Assembly (NCBI RefSeq): GCF_003672135.1 | Contig: NC_039507.1 | Coordinates: forward strand, 3,611,624 to 3,675,623 | Length of the DNA: 64,000 bases | DNA from: Ooceraea biroi | Lineage: Eukaryota > Arthropoda > Insecta > Hymenoptera > Formicidae | Direction of reading: 5' to 3' | In this document: one piece after another, positions 1 to 13,250 of the stretch | How the letters are laid out: each line of letters begins with the position of its first letter | Numbering within the stretch: the first letter of the stretch is position 1 | Notes under the pieces: model-generated | What the model was told of the DNA's origin: nothing | Databases searched by the model: none | Seen by the model: only the letters and a program-made list of their open reading frames with translations | Translations under genes and position numbers: made by a program

Positions 1-1200
1 TTCTCGCGATATTCCTCGCGCTAATCAAATGATTTATTCCACTCTCATCATGCGCTTCAATTTGTTCGGCACATGTAAATGCTCCGAATGTCGTCGCAGT
101 CACACTTCTCGAAACAGTCCCTTCATTAAATAAAAGCGAAAGGATCCACCACGCTTTATTCATACGAATTGCCGTTGTTTTTTCTACCAGCTATGCCAAT
201 TTTGCGTTGCCCCCGGGTCTTGCAAATTTGTTGTTCCATCGATAAAACGCGGCCCTGGTCATAACCACGGACGTTGGTACCCATGTATATATGTACCTAT
301 ATACTGTGGCTGCGTCGGAGTCAACAAGTTGTTCACGCAGACCACCCCTTCCCCCAACTAAATTTCACTTCCTATAATTATTAGACGTCATGTATCACGC
401 CGCTGTCGACCAATTTATAACAGGACTGAGGCGGTGCATCGAAACCTCTGCCGGTCAAAGTGTTGATTTTCGCGGTGCGTTTCAGTTTTACATTTCCGCC
501 TTCCATCACGTGATTTTCGTGTAACCGGTGGATTGCGTGCACCATTCGTTCGCCTAGCACGCTGTGCTTTCATTGTTTCTTGTTGGAATTTTTGTACGCG
601 CTACGTATGCTACGGTGTGCTCGACATGAGCCGCAAAGTCTCAAAGTTTTCTCGTAATTTACGTGGCCAATGTGAATCCCGCTCGTGCTTTCGACAATTG
701 CGCGCTTTTTCGAGGAATGCTTGAAGAACGAACAATCCTTGACTGTTGATTCAACTCCACTTTCGTGGTACATGCGCGTTACATACTTATTCCCGAAAAC
801 GGAAGCTGCGATGGCAAGCTGCAATTGCGATTGCGGCATGGATAGATTTGATGTTCGACTGTGCCAGCTAAGCGAAAGTCTCAATTCTGTTTCTGTGCTG
901 ATAACTGTAGATGACAGAATCAGCTTAAATTAAGAATACGCTATTTCTATAGACAAACCTGGCAAGATGTAAGATTGATCTGATAAGTGTAATTTGTAAA
1001 TGAGTTTTTTTCGCGAGAGTTTCAGAAATGAACGATTCGTCTCGTACAGTCTCAAACGAATTCGTAGATGGCTGGTAGTTGGGATAGCTTGCCGTATGTG
1101 TGCAAGAAGTCGCGGAGAGCGCGGAACGTACCGTCGATACGTTTCTTTATACATCTATACGCGCGGCCAGGTCAACGCCCTTTCACCTCCCGCCGAGGCG
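1..1200. other. Intergenic, no feature recognised
   Basis: Mixed-composition DNA with short overlapping ORFs on both strands that look like chance. Nothing supported. Confidence 0.5.
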
Positions 1201-2130
1201 GCGGAGGAAATATTAATTTCAAGATTTTTTGTCGAGCTTTTCCTCGTTCCACCCGGGCTCCCTTCTTTCGCCCTCGAAAAGCCCTCCCCACATCCCAATA
1301 CCGACAAAAGCGGAAGCGAGGAAGAGCAGCTCGCGGCCGGTCGGCCGGGGCATTAATTTGCAAAGTCGTAAACAAGACGGCGCGCTGTCGATACTTTTAA
1401 TAAAATGCCAGCAATTAAATTGTGCGGGGACCGGTAATGGTTGGACGGCCATGACAGAGACGGTAGAGAAGGGTAGAAAGGAACGAGAGAGCGGAAGAGG
1501 ACGTTCGCGCGCAAGGGGGTGGTCGAGCGAGAGAGCGGTCGGGTGAAAGGTAATATCGAACTCGTATTTTAGGTGGACGGTGGTAGGAAGAGGAAGTGGA
1601 GGAAGAGGAGGAGGAGGAGGAGGAGGAGGAAGAGGAGATGGAGAAGGAGGATGAGAGAGGGCGAGCGGGTGGCAAAGGCGAGTGGAGGAATCGAAGCTCT
1701 CTGATGGTGGGTGGGTGGGGTCGGGTAACGGGGAAAGAAACAAAAAGGAACTCGCGGGGAACAAAAAGAAAGCCGCGTCTTTGGGGGGTAGTGGTAGTTA
1801 ACCCCCACTCTCGCGTACGGTCCGCGACAACCCTCCCACCTGTATGCCCTCTCTTGCTACCCCTCCTCCTTCCCTGCCTCTCATCCTCTTTCCTCTCTTC
1901 CTCTCCGGTTCTCTCGTCTTCTCTCTGGCGTCTCCCCTCTTCTTCCGTCTATATCTCCTCGTTTCTGAAATTTTTGAATATCCGATCAATAGGTAGCCGC
2001 TAGCTGGGAAAAAACCGGGTGGGGAGGCATGAGATGAGTACCGCCGGAACCGCCGTCTCTCCCTCCCCCCGCCCCCGCCCCTCCCCGCCGGTTCTCGCTC
2101 CTCTTTCCGCCCGCAAGACCCATCGGTTGT
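1201..2130. other. GC-rich purine-then-pyrimidine low-complexity block
   Basis: Between about 1440 and 1780 the + strand is strongly purine-biased, including a GAGGAG run (1596-1650). From about 1825 to 1960 it switches to CT-rich. Apparent ORFs in many frames (for example 1219-1764 on the minus strand) are poly-Ser/Pro/Glu artefacts. Confidence 0.6.
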
Positions 2131-3880
2131 TTCAGACAAGATTTATCCGTATTTCATCGCGCGGCCGATGCCGATGCTCCCCGTGCGTCTTCGAATTAAT
2201 TATTCGATATCCGTTCGTCACTGCGCGTCCGTTTCTGCAATCGCTAGAAACGTTCGCGAGGGTAACTTTACCGCACATGATGTTGCTTTATTGCACGTTA
2301 TTTAACGAGGAATATTACATTGTTTTGTCTCATCATGCACAGGAAGTACGATAACCAAGGATAATGTGTGGAAGATGAAAAAAAGAGTTAATCTGATCTC
2401 TGACATCTTTGCGAGGAATTGCACGGGGTATTTAGAATGTCTCGGTAAATTATTGAAAAGAAATTCCGAGTTTGACATATCGGGGTTCTTTCCGTAAGTG
2501 TCGGAAGTGTTGATTGAAATGCCACGTTTTGATTCGCGTGTTAACCGTTCAAATTTGGTCTGCATATATTTTTGCGACACCTGTGGAACTTCGAATATCG
2601 AACCGCGCAATCAGCCATCATGCGCCTCTGTTCTCCATACATGCACATGTGACACATGCATCTACCTGTCTATCTATCTACCTGTTCGGTACTTTACACC
2701 GTGCGACTTCTTCGGGGGGTCGTACGAGAGGACATTATTCATGAGCGAAAGCGAGTCTTTGAGCAAGTTTGCATACGCGCTTCGATGCCCAGTGTATTGC
2801 GCCCAGTACATCGCAGTGCATCTCGCCGATCTTCGAATGTGTTTTCGCACGATCCATTCTCTACGGATGTTTCCTCCTCGCTGGCGAATATTATTCATAA
2901 GAATGCAAAGTTTTGCCTCGCGTGCTTATATCGAGCAGTAACCACCTGTCACACTTCCGACTAGCGCTTTAGCTCCTCCGGTTCTACGCGTCATTCACGG
3001 TGGCGGTAATTCCAGCGCACGGCCGGTCGATCAATTCGCGACTATAATCAAAATGCGCGCGGCGCTAAAAGGCAACGCGGGCTGCCTGGCTTTTCGTGGG
3101 ACACCGATAGATACCGTGAACCGGGAAATCCAGTGTATATACCCGTGACTGAACCCGCGGACCGTGTTTCCGCGAATATATATAAATAATCGATGCGTAA
3201 TGTTCTTTTTCACTTTTGCATGATTTAGTCAGGCCTAGTGAGCTACGCAGTGGATGATGCATCACCGTTTCCTTGCCTGAGAACCGAGAGGCGCGCTCTT
3301 CTTCACCAACTTTGATCCAGTGTTACCTTACCGAGCATTCGCAGCACTGGCTGTAACGTCAATAAAAGTAGAGAGCTTCCGCTAATTGGCACTTACTATT
3401 GGCACATATGACATTTCTCTCATTTCCAGATTATGTACGTTCGGTAATAATGCTATTATTTGAAAAAAATAAATGTTATTTTTTATTCTTATAATTTGAA
3501 TAAGGTAACGATTATGTCATTACCCGCTTTCGTATACTTTTCTTGTTTTTTAAGGGATATCATAAATCCTATAAAATACAAACAGGATGGAAGATAAAAT
3601 ATTGTGCTAATAAAGAAATCGAGAAAGAAAGCGATCGAGTTATTTCTTCGGGATCCCGAAGAACCAGTTTTCAGCCTCCATGAAAGTACCGAACAGCACT
3701 AGAAATACTGAAACCATAATTTCGAGTTTGTCGCCGCTCGAAAGTCTCCTTTCGATGTATCGTCGCATAATCATAACGCGAAATCCGGCGCACAAAGACA
3801 CCGCATGCAAATCGCGGATTTACCGGTGATGTTCGCAGCTGCGAAAACGAGTATTTTCATTTGCCAAAAACGCTAAGAAG
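2131..3880. other. Intergenic, no feature recognised
   Basis: Includes AT-rich DNA around 3400-3620 and CpG-containing DNA elsewhere. No gene supported. Confidence 0.5.
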
Positions 3881-4580
3881 AGTTGATACGACAGTGCCAA
3901 AACGAAGCCCCCGCGAGCCCCCGCGGAGAACGCGTTGCGTTGGGAAGCAAGCGGAGCGGGTTACAGTGGCGTGAGTGCATCAAGGGGACTGATGCAACGA
4001 CGCGTCGGATTCGGAATGGTGGAGGAAGAGAACGAGGAAGGGACTCGTGCGACGCTTTTCATCGGTCCGCCATCCAGTCGTCTTCACGATGGGATCCGCG
4101 TCGGCGGAGGGGCGCGAAGGGGAACCGGGGGGATATTCCTATTTCGGAGCGTTTCATAATTGAGACCGCGCGTGGAGCCAGCGAGAGCGAGGGATCGATA
4201 GCATTTTTTTTTCGGGGTAGGAACCCAGACGTGTACGTGTTCATAGGTAGGGACTGCGGGGCGGCGGAACGGGACAGAGGGTAAGAGGAGGAGGAGCGAC
4301 GAGGGGGCGAAGAGTTCGTCGCTCGTGCGACACGTCAACCCGTGGTGCGACCGGTATAGCGGCAACGATGTGCGAAGAGGGTGCGCATGTAGAGACCGGG
4401 GTATGAACGACGAGGGGGAGGCGGACGAGGAGCGGTGGTTGGGTCGCCCAGGGAGGGCTTGCTTTTCGACAAAGAGGCGACGACGTTTTTTTATAATTGC
4501 GTTTTTAATTTGATGGATTCTTTGATGCGTTTCGTCGTCCTTTCCCTCGCGGCAAGGGAGTTAGCGGGCGAAGGAGAGAA

Positions 4581-4635
<55 letters not shown>

Positions 4636-4860
4636 AGATGAGACGGCGGAAGGGTGGTGGAGGATCTCGCGCGCGGTTGTGTGCACGCGCGTGCGAACGA
4701 GTGTAAAAGAGGGTGGTGGATATGGGTGAGGGTGGCGGGATGGCGGCCGAGACACACGACGAGAGAAGCTACGAGAGCTTTTCCCATAGCCCGGCACGTC
4801 ACCCTTCCTCGCTCCCCTCCGCCTACTCCTCTTTCTCACTCTTTTGCAATCTGTGCGACG
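3881..4860. other. CpG- and purine-rich block with (GA)n microsatellite
   Basis: GC-rich, GA-biased DNA resembling the other low-complexity islands in this window. It contains an uninterrupted (GA)n of 51 bases at 4584-4634. Open frames here encode repetitive Arg/Glu or Ser/Leu and are not supported as genes. Confidence 0.6.
4584..4634. repeat. (GA)n microsatellite, 51 bases
   Basis: Uninterrupted GA dinucleotide run. Long GA runs can bind GAGA-factor/Pipsqueak-type proteins in insects, which is inference for this site. Confidence 0.95.
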
Positions 4861-5257
4861 CGCACATCTTCACATCTCCGTAGTAACATCGCCGGCCGAG
4901 AGAAACAGTTCTCTCTGTGCATGAGCTTACGCGACCGAGGTTGGTCGTTGTCCGTATCTCGTATATCTTTCGGACCCTCTTTACTGTATTCCAATCCAAG
5001 AATATCCCGAAATTTTGCAACACGATTAGCCCTTTCCGCCTTTTCTGGTTTCAGCTAAGTACGTCGGTATCCGCTTTTTACGGTTTACAACGAGTATTTC
5101 GTATCTATAAAGATGCTCTATCTGCATCTTCAACTGTCAACTATCCGATATATGCCTAAGTGCTAGATAGCTTTTACGAGCTACATGCAATAATGTTTTC
5201 AGTCAAAGTTTTATAATCTTGATATTATATCATGTTACGATGGTTATTGTATTTATA

Positions 5258-5497
5258 TTAACACATTGGGTGCGGCGTCGGTCCCTGGGGACCGACACTG
5301 ACTTTTCCGTTTGGGCGGCGTCAGTCCCTAGGAACTGACATTATACTTTTCGTTTAGCAACAATATGTTTACACTTTTTAAATGTAATTTATTGAAACAT
5401 TCTAAACATAAATGAGGTATGTCCTAGCTCGCGCTGAGCTCTCTCTGCCGGCCAAACGGAAAGCATTCCGAAATCGGCTCCGCACCCAACGTGTTAA
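5258..5497. mobile_element. TTAA-flanked inverted-repeat element (piggyBac-like MITE), about 240 bp
   Basis: The left end reads TTAACACATTGGGTGCGG and the right end, on the opposite strand, TTAACACGTTGGGTGCGG (17 of 18 identical). Both ends are bounded by TTAA, the target site duplicated by piggyBac transposons. The interior has two related units of about 60 bp, each with its own near-palindrome: GTCGGTCCCTGGGGACCGAC (perfect arms) at about 5277-5296 and GTCAGTCCCTAGGAACTGAC at about 5320-5339. There is no coding capacity. Superfamily assignment rests on the TTAA and terminal repeats only. Confidence 0.7.
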
Positions 5498-8400
5498 ATG
5501 TTTGTTGCGGCGCAAGAAGATAGATTTATATGATCAGCAATGTGTTAACTATAGTCTCAATTATATATCTTATTGATGTAAATTTTAAATAGATGAATTT
5601 GTGTGGAGAGGTACCTCTAATCTTCGTGTAATATTGTATCTTTTAAGTAAATTTTATATATAAAATATATGCGGTTTTTTATATTTGCTTACTTTGTATT
5701 ATATTATGAATTATATACAATGGGTAGTAGTAGTAAAGTCTTCCCGCCGAAGATTGTAGTTTAGTCATTCCAAATTTTCGAGCTATTTTTACAGAAGTAG
5801 AGAAGTAGAAAAGTAGAGAAGAGTTCATTTTTTCTCTAATACAATAGATTTTCTTTTATCTCCCTCGCATATATCTTTGCTTGGACTGTTTGTTCTGGTC
5901 ACTTTCAGCTATCTTTCCCGATGCCATTTCCATCAAAATGAATCCTGCTTCGTCATAGCAGTTTTTCGCTTTCTGCTTCTTGATTGTACTAGCTTCGCGA
6001 TATAGTAAACATTATTGTTCATGTCGATGGACTCAAAATTTTAGGTAATCTTAGGTAACCCTAGTGTTCCTTCTATTCTGCTTAAACTCTCATTTACAAT
6101 TTAATGGAGCCGAATTTAATTATATTGCGCAAATATTTCATGAAATATTAAATTAGAAATTTAGAGAATAAGAACTAGTAAAACTCAAAGCGATCTTATT
6201 TTGAAAAGAAATTAATATGATACAGAAAGTATAGTATAAGACTACAAAGAAATACATGTACTGTGATGAAAACAAGAAGATTAAGACCCTTTATATTTGG
6301 TATTATTATTTTTGTTGAAAAGAACAAGGTTTTCTTTATGAGAAAAATGACCATCATAAAAAGATACATTAGATGATTAAAATGTACATCCTCCGAGTTC
6401 CTTTTATTAATCATTATTTTTAGTTACTATACATGGTTTTCGCATTATGAAATCATTAATATCATTAATATTAATATGAAATTATTAATATCATTTATAA
6501 AATGTTAAGAATAGTATGTCTCGCGGATGATCTATATAAAATTCTGTAAAAAGAAAAAAAATCGTAACAAGCTCATATCACATATGCAAACTATACAAGA
6601 ACGCGATATGTCAATATTAGGTGGAAATAATTATATAATATCGCCAAAAATATTAGCATGAAAAGATAATAAGCCGCGTACGCAGCGCGATGTGATAGCT
6701 TAATAAAAATCCCGCTGGCAAGTCCGAGCGGCATGCTGCTTTCCTCCCGTCAAACCATAATTAATTTCATCCGATGTGCATTATACCGTGGCACGCGTGT
6801 ATTTAGTCGAACGATGTGTCGTGTCCCGCTCGTTTTCGAATTCTCTCGGACTAGCGGCGACGAGTACGTGGGTGAAACGAAGCGATTTTTATTGCATTTC
6901 GCAACTCGGTACCGCGGCTGGAAATTGCGCCCAACGAAACATTTTGTTTTACAGCATTTTCATCGTTCTCCCTTCCCGCGTTTTCTTCTCTCTCTCTCTC
7001 TCTCTCCCCCCCTCCCCTCTTTTTTCCTCTTGTACTTTTATTTTCTCACTCACAGTTTTGCATTTTTCTATCGCTTTCTGTCTCTCCATCGTGAGATCGC
7101 CGCATGTGTCTACGTTCTCGCATGACTTCTACGATGCTTTTCGCGATGCTTTCACTCGCACCCCAACAATTTTCCTCTTCGTTGCGATCAACCCCGCGGC
7201 TCGCATCGTCGCGGTCATTGCGCTTTGCGATTGACTCGAAAATTGAAACAATCATATCGCGGCTACGAAAACTTTTAATCCATTAGCGGCTTGATCGCGC
7301 ATCATCCATTTTTATGCGGGAATTCACTAAAATCCGGGTCGTATTGATATTTGTTTATTATTAACGGCTGTTCGGGCTTGAAGTGCCCGCCTACGATCGA
7401 GTACTGGTGGCTCGTCAATGATGAAAGCATTGATATTATGTTCTATTCGCTCTCGGATAAATGCGTGTTTCACGCCACTCGTGTTAGCTGCATCGACGTT
7501 CTTTTTCGCCATGATTTTGATTGTATCCTAACTAAAGTAAGCTCATTATTATATTTATAATTACAAGCAATATTTGCTAAGTTGTCCTCATGAAAACGAT
7601 TGATGGTTAATTCCTAACGAGTATTATCTGAATAACGCATATCGATACTTAATTTGCACTATTAGACATTCGCTGATCAAAAATTTACCAATATCCATGA
7701 GTTTCGATGTATTGGCAAATCTGTCTGCAATTTTTTATCCGCAACATCCACGTACCATCGACGTTACGAAGGATATCGCGTTAAAATCGTTGCGCATTAA
7801 TTTATCGCTGATTTCGTTTTTATTCTGGAAACAAGCCCGAGCGTAGATCGGCATTAAATTGTCATAAAAGTATCGATTGAATTTTAACGACGTACTCGCT
7901 GCGTTTTCATATCATCGCGAGCGTTATCTTGCGTACTCTTCAAGCTTGTTTACGATATATCAATAATAATGTTAGCATCGGCACTGCAACAATTTTCTTT
8001 TAAATCTGTTACAATGTTTTACAGGAAAACTGATAAACTTGAATAAACCTACAACGCTGACAGTAGTTTTACTTTCATAGTAGTTCTTCAAGCATTTTTC
8101 TTCCATAACTCCGGAGTTTATTTGCAGAGCAAAGAATACTTTAACTCCGTCATGAATTAAGTTTGCATATGTAGCGGATATTAATGTCAAAGTTTGTAAC
8201 AGACTCTTTCAAGAATAACGTAAAATTAACGCAAAGGAAGATGCTTTCTTGCCTACGTCTGTGACTCATAAGAGATGTTTTTAATAACATTAATTTGGAC
8301 AAGTAAGAGGTAGGTTATTTACAACTGTTTTCATTCAAGAGATGCAAAATAAAACTGAATTATACGAATTGTAATTTATGCACCATCTTGTATTTTCAGA

Positions 8401-8600
8401 TTTTGACTTGTCTAGATTAGTATCACTTGAACAGCATAAAATCTTTAATAATAATAATAACGATTTTGTTATCACATCTTGCATGACATTAATTTGTTAC
8501 TGTAAACTAAAGACTTTTTGTTACAATAATCGCAAAATTTCTTGAGAAAAAATGTACCGTATATCGAACATCTTTAGCAGAATTCGCATGTACGATGCTT
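5498..8600. other. Mostly AT-rich intergenic DNA
   Basis: Contains a (TC)n run at 6987-7006 within a pyrimidine-rich block (6965-7040). Nothing else supported. Confidence 0.5.
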
Positions 8601-9290
8601 TTGCGTGGGATTGAACCTCGCGTCTCGCACGAGGAAGAAAGTGACCGTCTGAAGTGTTAGGGACGAATCCCCTTTTCGTCGTGAAGTGATAGTGCGTCCA
8701 TAAGAGTCGATCTGGAGTTCATAGTATGTGTTCGTGTAAGGAAGACGATAGAAAGAAAGAGCCTGTCTTCTTCAACATGCGGGGCAAGGGAAGTAGGAGC
8801 CTAAATTTAGTAGACACCCAAAGTATAGTCATGCAGGGGTCTATAAGCGAGAGGATAGCGATGAGAAAAGAGAGAGAGAAAGAGAGGAAGAGAGAAGGTG
8901 TCAGAGCTCGAGAGTGGGTCGGAGGAAACTCTGTGCGTTGGTGGCGGAGGTTTAGGGTGGCAAAAGGAGGACAGAGGGTGAAAGCAGCGGAGGGTGAAAG
9001 GAGGACGAGGTGGAGAAGAAGGAGGGGGCGAGGAACGAACTGTTGCTTCCCTGAGAGTCGTGCCGTGTTGGGTCGCTTCCAGCGCAGGATTCTCAAGAGC
9101 CTCCAAACAGGATTTAAGCCTCTTCACCATCCGCGCGAGGACTATCACTTTCCAGAGTATCCCAATTTTTCACAGGACGTTACTCAACTGTGCAACCACT
9201 CCGCCACCTTGGCTTTGATTCTTCCTTTGACTCGGTGGACTTCAGACACGAACGACAATCAGTAGTTCTGGGCGTAGGCTTTTATTCAAT
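8601..9290. other. Purine-rich block with a 179-codon open frame, not accepted as a gene
   Basis: GA-rich between about 8860 and 9040. The + strand frame 8726-9265 is open for 179 codons, but its middle is Arg/Glu low complexity and I recognise no domain. Codon structure could be tested by cross-species comparison. Confidence 0.35.
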
Positions 9291-11770
9291 GTTAGCCGCA
9301 TTACTTCGCGATTTGATTGAAGTGAACGTTGTTTGCAATGCATGATTATTGGTGACAAAGGGGGGGAATTATATTGGCTCAACTGATACGTGAATATAAC
9401 GGTTTATAAACATATTTATGAGCTCGATGAATCATGTACTCTTATATTGGAACATATTGCAATTAAAATTATTTTGAAACACAACGTTATTTTATATTGC
9501 AAATGTATTCAATTTTTGACTAGATTGATCATCGTAATTATGGAAGAACAGAACCGTATAAATGCATACAACCGTATTAAACAGATACAACTCTGCTACA
9601 TGAGTACCAGCACGAGAGAGGGAACAGGAACATCTATAGACGGAGACAGACATGGATTGTGACAGACGTTGAGGCATAAGAACGTAACACTGACACCAAC
9701 CGGCAGCTGCTATCTAACTATCCGATCCTCTGTAGCTTAAGAGTAAGGAAGAGACTAATACGAGTGAGAAGAGCGTTTCCTTCTCTTCCGCTCTTTGCCA
9801 GTGATCTGGATTTCTCGGTCTCAGTCTCCGTGGTCGACTCACTCCGTGCGCTACGCATCGCATCGAGAACCTTTTAAGATATCGCTCAAGACATTACATT
9901 TCCTTAAAGAAGATAGTCATGCACCAATGTATAACAGGACATAAAAGCGCACCTATTTACGTTTAATATAATAATTTCTGTTTAATACAATGATCTTGTT
10001 TTTGAATGAAAGACTGTGAATTAAATTTTACGAGACTTCCAATAAGACTTTCGCCCCCATCAACGAGTCTCTAAAACGATGAAAATATCTGACCGAGACA
10101 GCTCGCAAAACGGCACTTGCTCGTGAAGGCCTTATCTCACGTCTGTCGCGAATGCGATCGCGCTGCGCGGACCGGAATGTATCTCTCGTCGTGGAAAATC
10201 GATTTGAAAGTCCAGGATCTTCGTTCAACTGGTCTCCTACTTTCGATATCGCCCCGAAGCACGATTATTATCGGCGTGCCCCGATGGTTCTGCCTTTGGC
10301 AACAAGTTGCACCAGTGACCCGTTCCAGCTATAGAATGCCTTTGTAAATACTCGCTGCCGTGCCTCTTAGAAATCCTTTGAGATTTTCTCCGCTGTACAT
10401 CGCGGTAATACTGTAAATGTACCGTGCGCGCAACTTTAGCCTCGATATTTATTCCCGCATGCTGCAACGACGTCTTCGTTGTATTTGCAATATTAACGAC
10501 CAGTGGATGCACCGAGGCGGTTAACCCTGGCTAAATAAGTTCTCCTCAGTCTCTACGTGTTACAGATAACGCGGTGATCTACAGAGAGACTCGTCAGACT
10601 CGAAGTCGGTGCAATTCTTCGTGAGATTAGCTGCACAATTCATTAATCGGAAAGGGATGATGCGACGTTCCATACTCCTTATTTGGTCAGAGTATAAGTC
10701 GACGAACGAAATCAATTCGAGAAAAATTGTTCGGTAGACACACAGTAAAAATATTATCTGTAAGGAGAACTAAAGTGATGTTAACACGAAGAGCAGCCAA
10801 GTACTGTCAGTCGCAAGAAAAGCTTTTTGTCTTACTTATGCAAGAAAGTAAAAAGTAATTTTCCATTGAGATAAAAATCGGATTTTTCTTCTGACAATTT
10901 ATGCGACCAATACGCGTCTAAAGTTTATAAGGAGACAGACTTTAATCTGAAAGTATTTAGTGTTCGAAAACACTCGTCTCGGTCGTTATGAAGCAATTGC
11001 ACTGCTCGTCTTCATACTCGTAGATATAATATACTTCGTAATGCGTTTCGCTTATAACGGCACTATAAACAAAAAGCTCAGCGTCAAACGAATAAGTTTA
11101 AACGGAATGGCACACAGAGTGCCCTCGCTATCGACCGCTGAATATATGTATAATCTTTTGTATCTAACTTACACAACCTTACTTAGGCGGCATGCAGTAG
11201 GTACAAATAAATAGCAACAAAAGGGTAGTAAAACACCTCGTCGGCCATTGAGAGGCGAACTAATCCGCATAATATCGCTCGTTTCGCGAGGCTCTCTGCG
11301 CTTCCTCGCGCAACAAAGGCTAAAAGGGGTAAGTGGGCTTCGCTAATGGCGCGAGGGTTCGCCAAAGCCGGCCGACCTCACCCTCTCGCTTGCAACGCTC
11401 CGCTTGATAACCGTAATCTTTTTCTTCTCGCGAGCTTTCGTCGCGACGTATTGCATCAAATATGCGCGATTCACAGGTGTGAATGCGAGAGAGAAGTCAG
11501 AAGGGTAAGGGAACACAGCTCGTATTCGAAAATATCAGTCTAGACTGAATCTTGACACATTAGTTATTTCGAATGTATATTTTGTAACATATTTAGGTAA
11601 ACTCACAGATAATTGATACTTGGGATTAATTATTGCTATCGTTAATATGACAGACTCTCTCATATGGATTTTTAAGTAACGGAAAGAATAATTTCATCGT
11701 TCTCCGATTGTTATCCTTAATACTTTAGATTAGATATACAATTTAATTTTAAGCAGCCAACGAGACAAGA
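9291..11770. other. Intergenic, no feature recognised
   Basis: Short chance ORFs only. Confidence 0.5.
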
Positions 11771-13250
11771 TTTTCAGTTATGAGTGACAATGTCGAAGCA
11801 GCACACAATAAAGGATGTCAAAGGTGCGGAGGACGGAATATGGATACGCAGGTACGCGTGTGCGGAGCTCAGACCAGAGGGTAGTGTCGCGTATATGAGG
11901 AGGCGCAGATGGAGGATGAGAAAAAGCGCGAGATGACAAAAAGGGAGAAAGAGAGAGAGGACCATACCAAAGGGGTGGTGCCGCTAAGGGCGACGAAGGT
12001 GGAAGAGTACGGTGGGAGACGCGAACGGAGAAGGAGAGGAAGGACGTAAAACAAAGTAACGACGAAATGCACTTCCCCCTGGGTCCATCCCCCTCGGCCA
12101 CCCTCGCGCCCACTCGGCGTTCACCCGGAGGGAAACGTCGAACGAAACGTTAAAAACCGGGAAGAGGAATGAGAGGACGGTCGAGGGTGAAGCAGAGGGG
12201 TGGCGGTAGAGGGACGAGCGGGCGTGCTAGGTGGTGGCTCGTCGGTTCGTGGGCCCCCGTGGAGGCGCGAGGCGGAGGTCGGATGAGAGGGTGGGTTTGC
12301 TGTGGCAGGCGGGCCACCCTGGGAGGTTGGCGGGAGGTTATGACAGCCGAGGTATTGAGCGGATCCTTCGTTAAAAAAACGAGAAGCACCGCGCTGAGGC
12401 GTGCAGCAGGGAGAAAGAGATGACAGAAAGGGAGAGTGAGTGAGTGAGTGCGAAAGAGAGATAGAGAGAGAAAGAGAAAAAGAAAGATAGAGAAAGAGAG
12501 GGAGAAAGAAAGAGAGAACGATGGCGAGGTGACGGCGGGAGAAAGACGGTGGGAAGAGAAAGAGGTTGCGCCGGGGGTGGAGATGGGAGGATGGAGTGCA
12601 CGGCTGCTGCTGCCGCCGCCGCCGCCGCCACTGCCGCCGCCGCCGCCGTTGCTAGAGGCGGCAGTAGTGGTGGTCCAAGGGGTGAGACCAAGTAACCGAA
12701 TCCAACGCACCCTTGCCTCGCGCCCACCGCCACCCCCAGCGGGGAAAAAAACGGAGCGCACGAATCTCCCCTACTTCCCTTCGCTCTCTCGTTCCTCGAC
12801 CACCCCCGACTGCTCTTCCTGGAACAGTTCTACTATCGTCTTCCTCTATCTCTTTTTTTCTCTCTCTTTTTCTTCTCTCTTTCTCTCTTGCTCTTCAACC
12901 GCCCTGGACTGCTCTATCTTGTTTGCTCATCGGCGGGTTTCTTCCGCCTCTGAAAAATATTTTGACGTGGGTGGGTAACGCTGGTCGCGATGGTGATGGT
13001 ACAACGTAGCTACGAATCGAACGGACGCACAAAAGGCGGAGACCTCCCGGCGCGACTCTTGATTACTATTTTAATTCCGTCGACGTGCCGCGGAGAAATG
13101 TGCCCGACGCTAATTAATTCTCTCCCGCGAGTCCGCGAAATTTGCAACTCGCCTCGAGAGAGGCCGCGATTATCGCGTACACCGCGCGGAAACTTGCTGA
13201 CCGTGGATATTAAACTTTAACGTCGGGCCGACGTCGTCTTCAATGCCCGC
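11771..13250. other. GC-rich purine-then-pyrimidine low-complexity block
   Basis: Purine-rich (GAAA/GAGA units about 12410-12565), then a GCC/GCG trinucleotide run (about 12603-12665), then CT-rich (about 12775-12900). The long open frames 12150-12761 (minus) and 12448-12978 (plus) encode homopolymeric Gly/Ser/Pro/Phe and are compositional artefacts. Confidence 0.6.

Noticed and set aside
8601..8625. tRNA T-arm-like sequence on the minus strand (GAGGTTCAATCCCACG)
   Set aside because: The T stem has a central mismatch and no matching D arm, anticodon arm or 7-bp acceptor stem is found upstream on that strand.
12150..12978. Long open frames on both strands (203 and 176 codons)
   Set aside because: They encode homopolymeric Gly, Ser, Pro, Phe, Arg and Glu from GA/CT and GCC repeats, with no domain.
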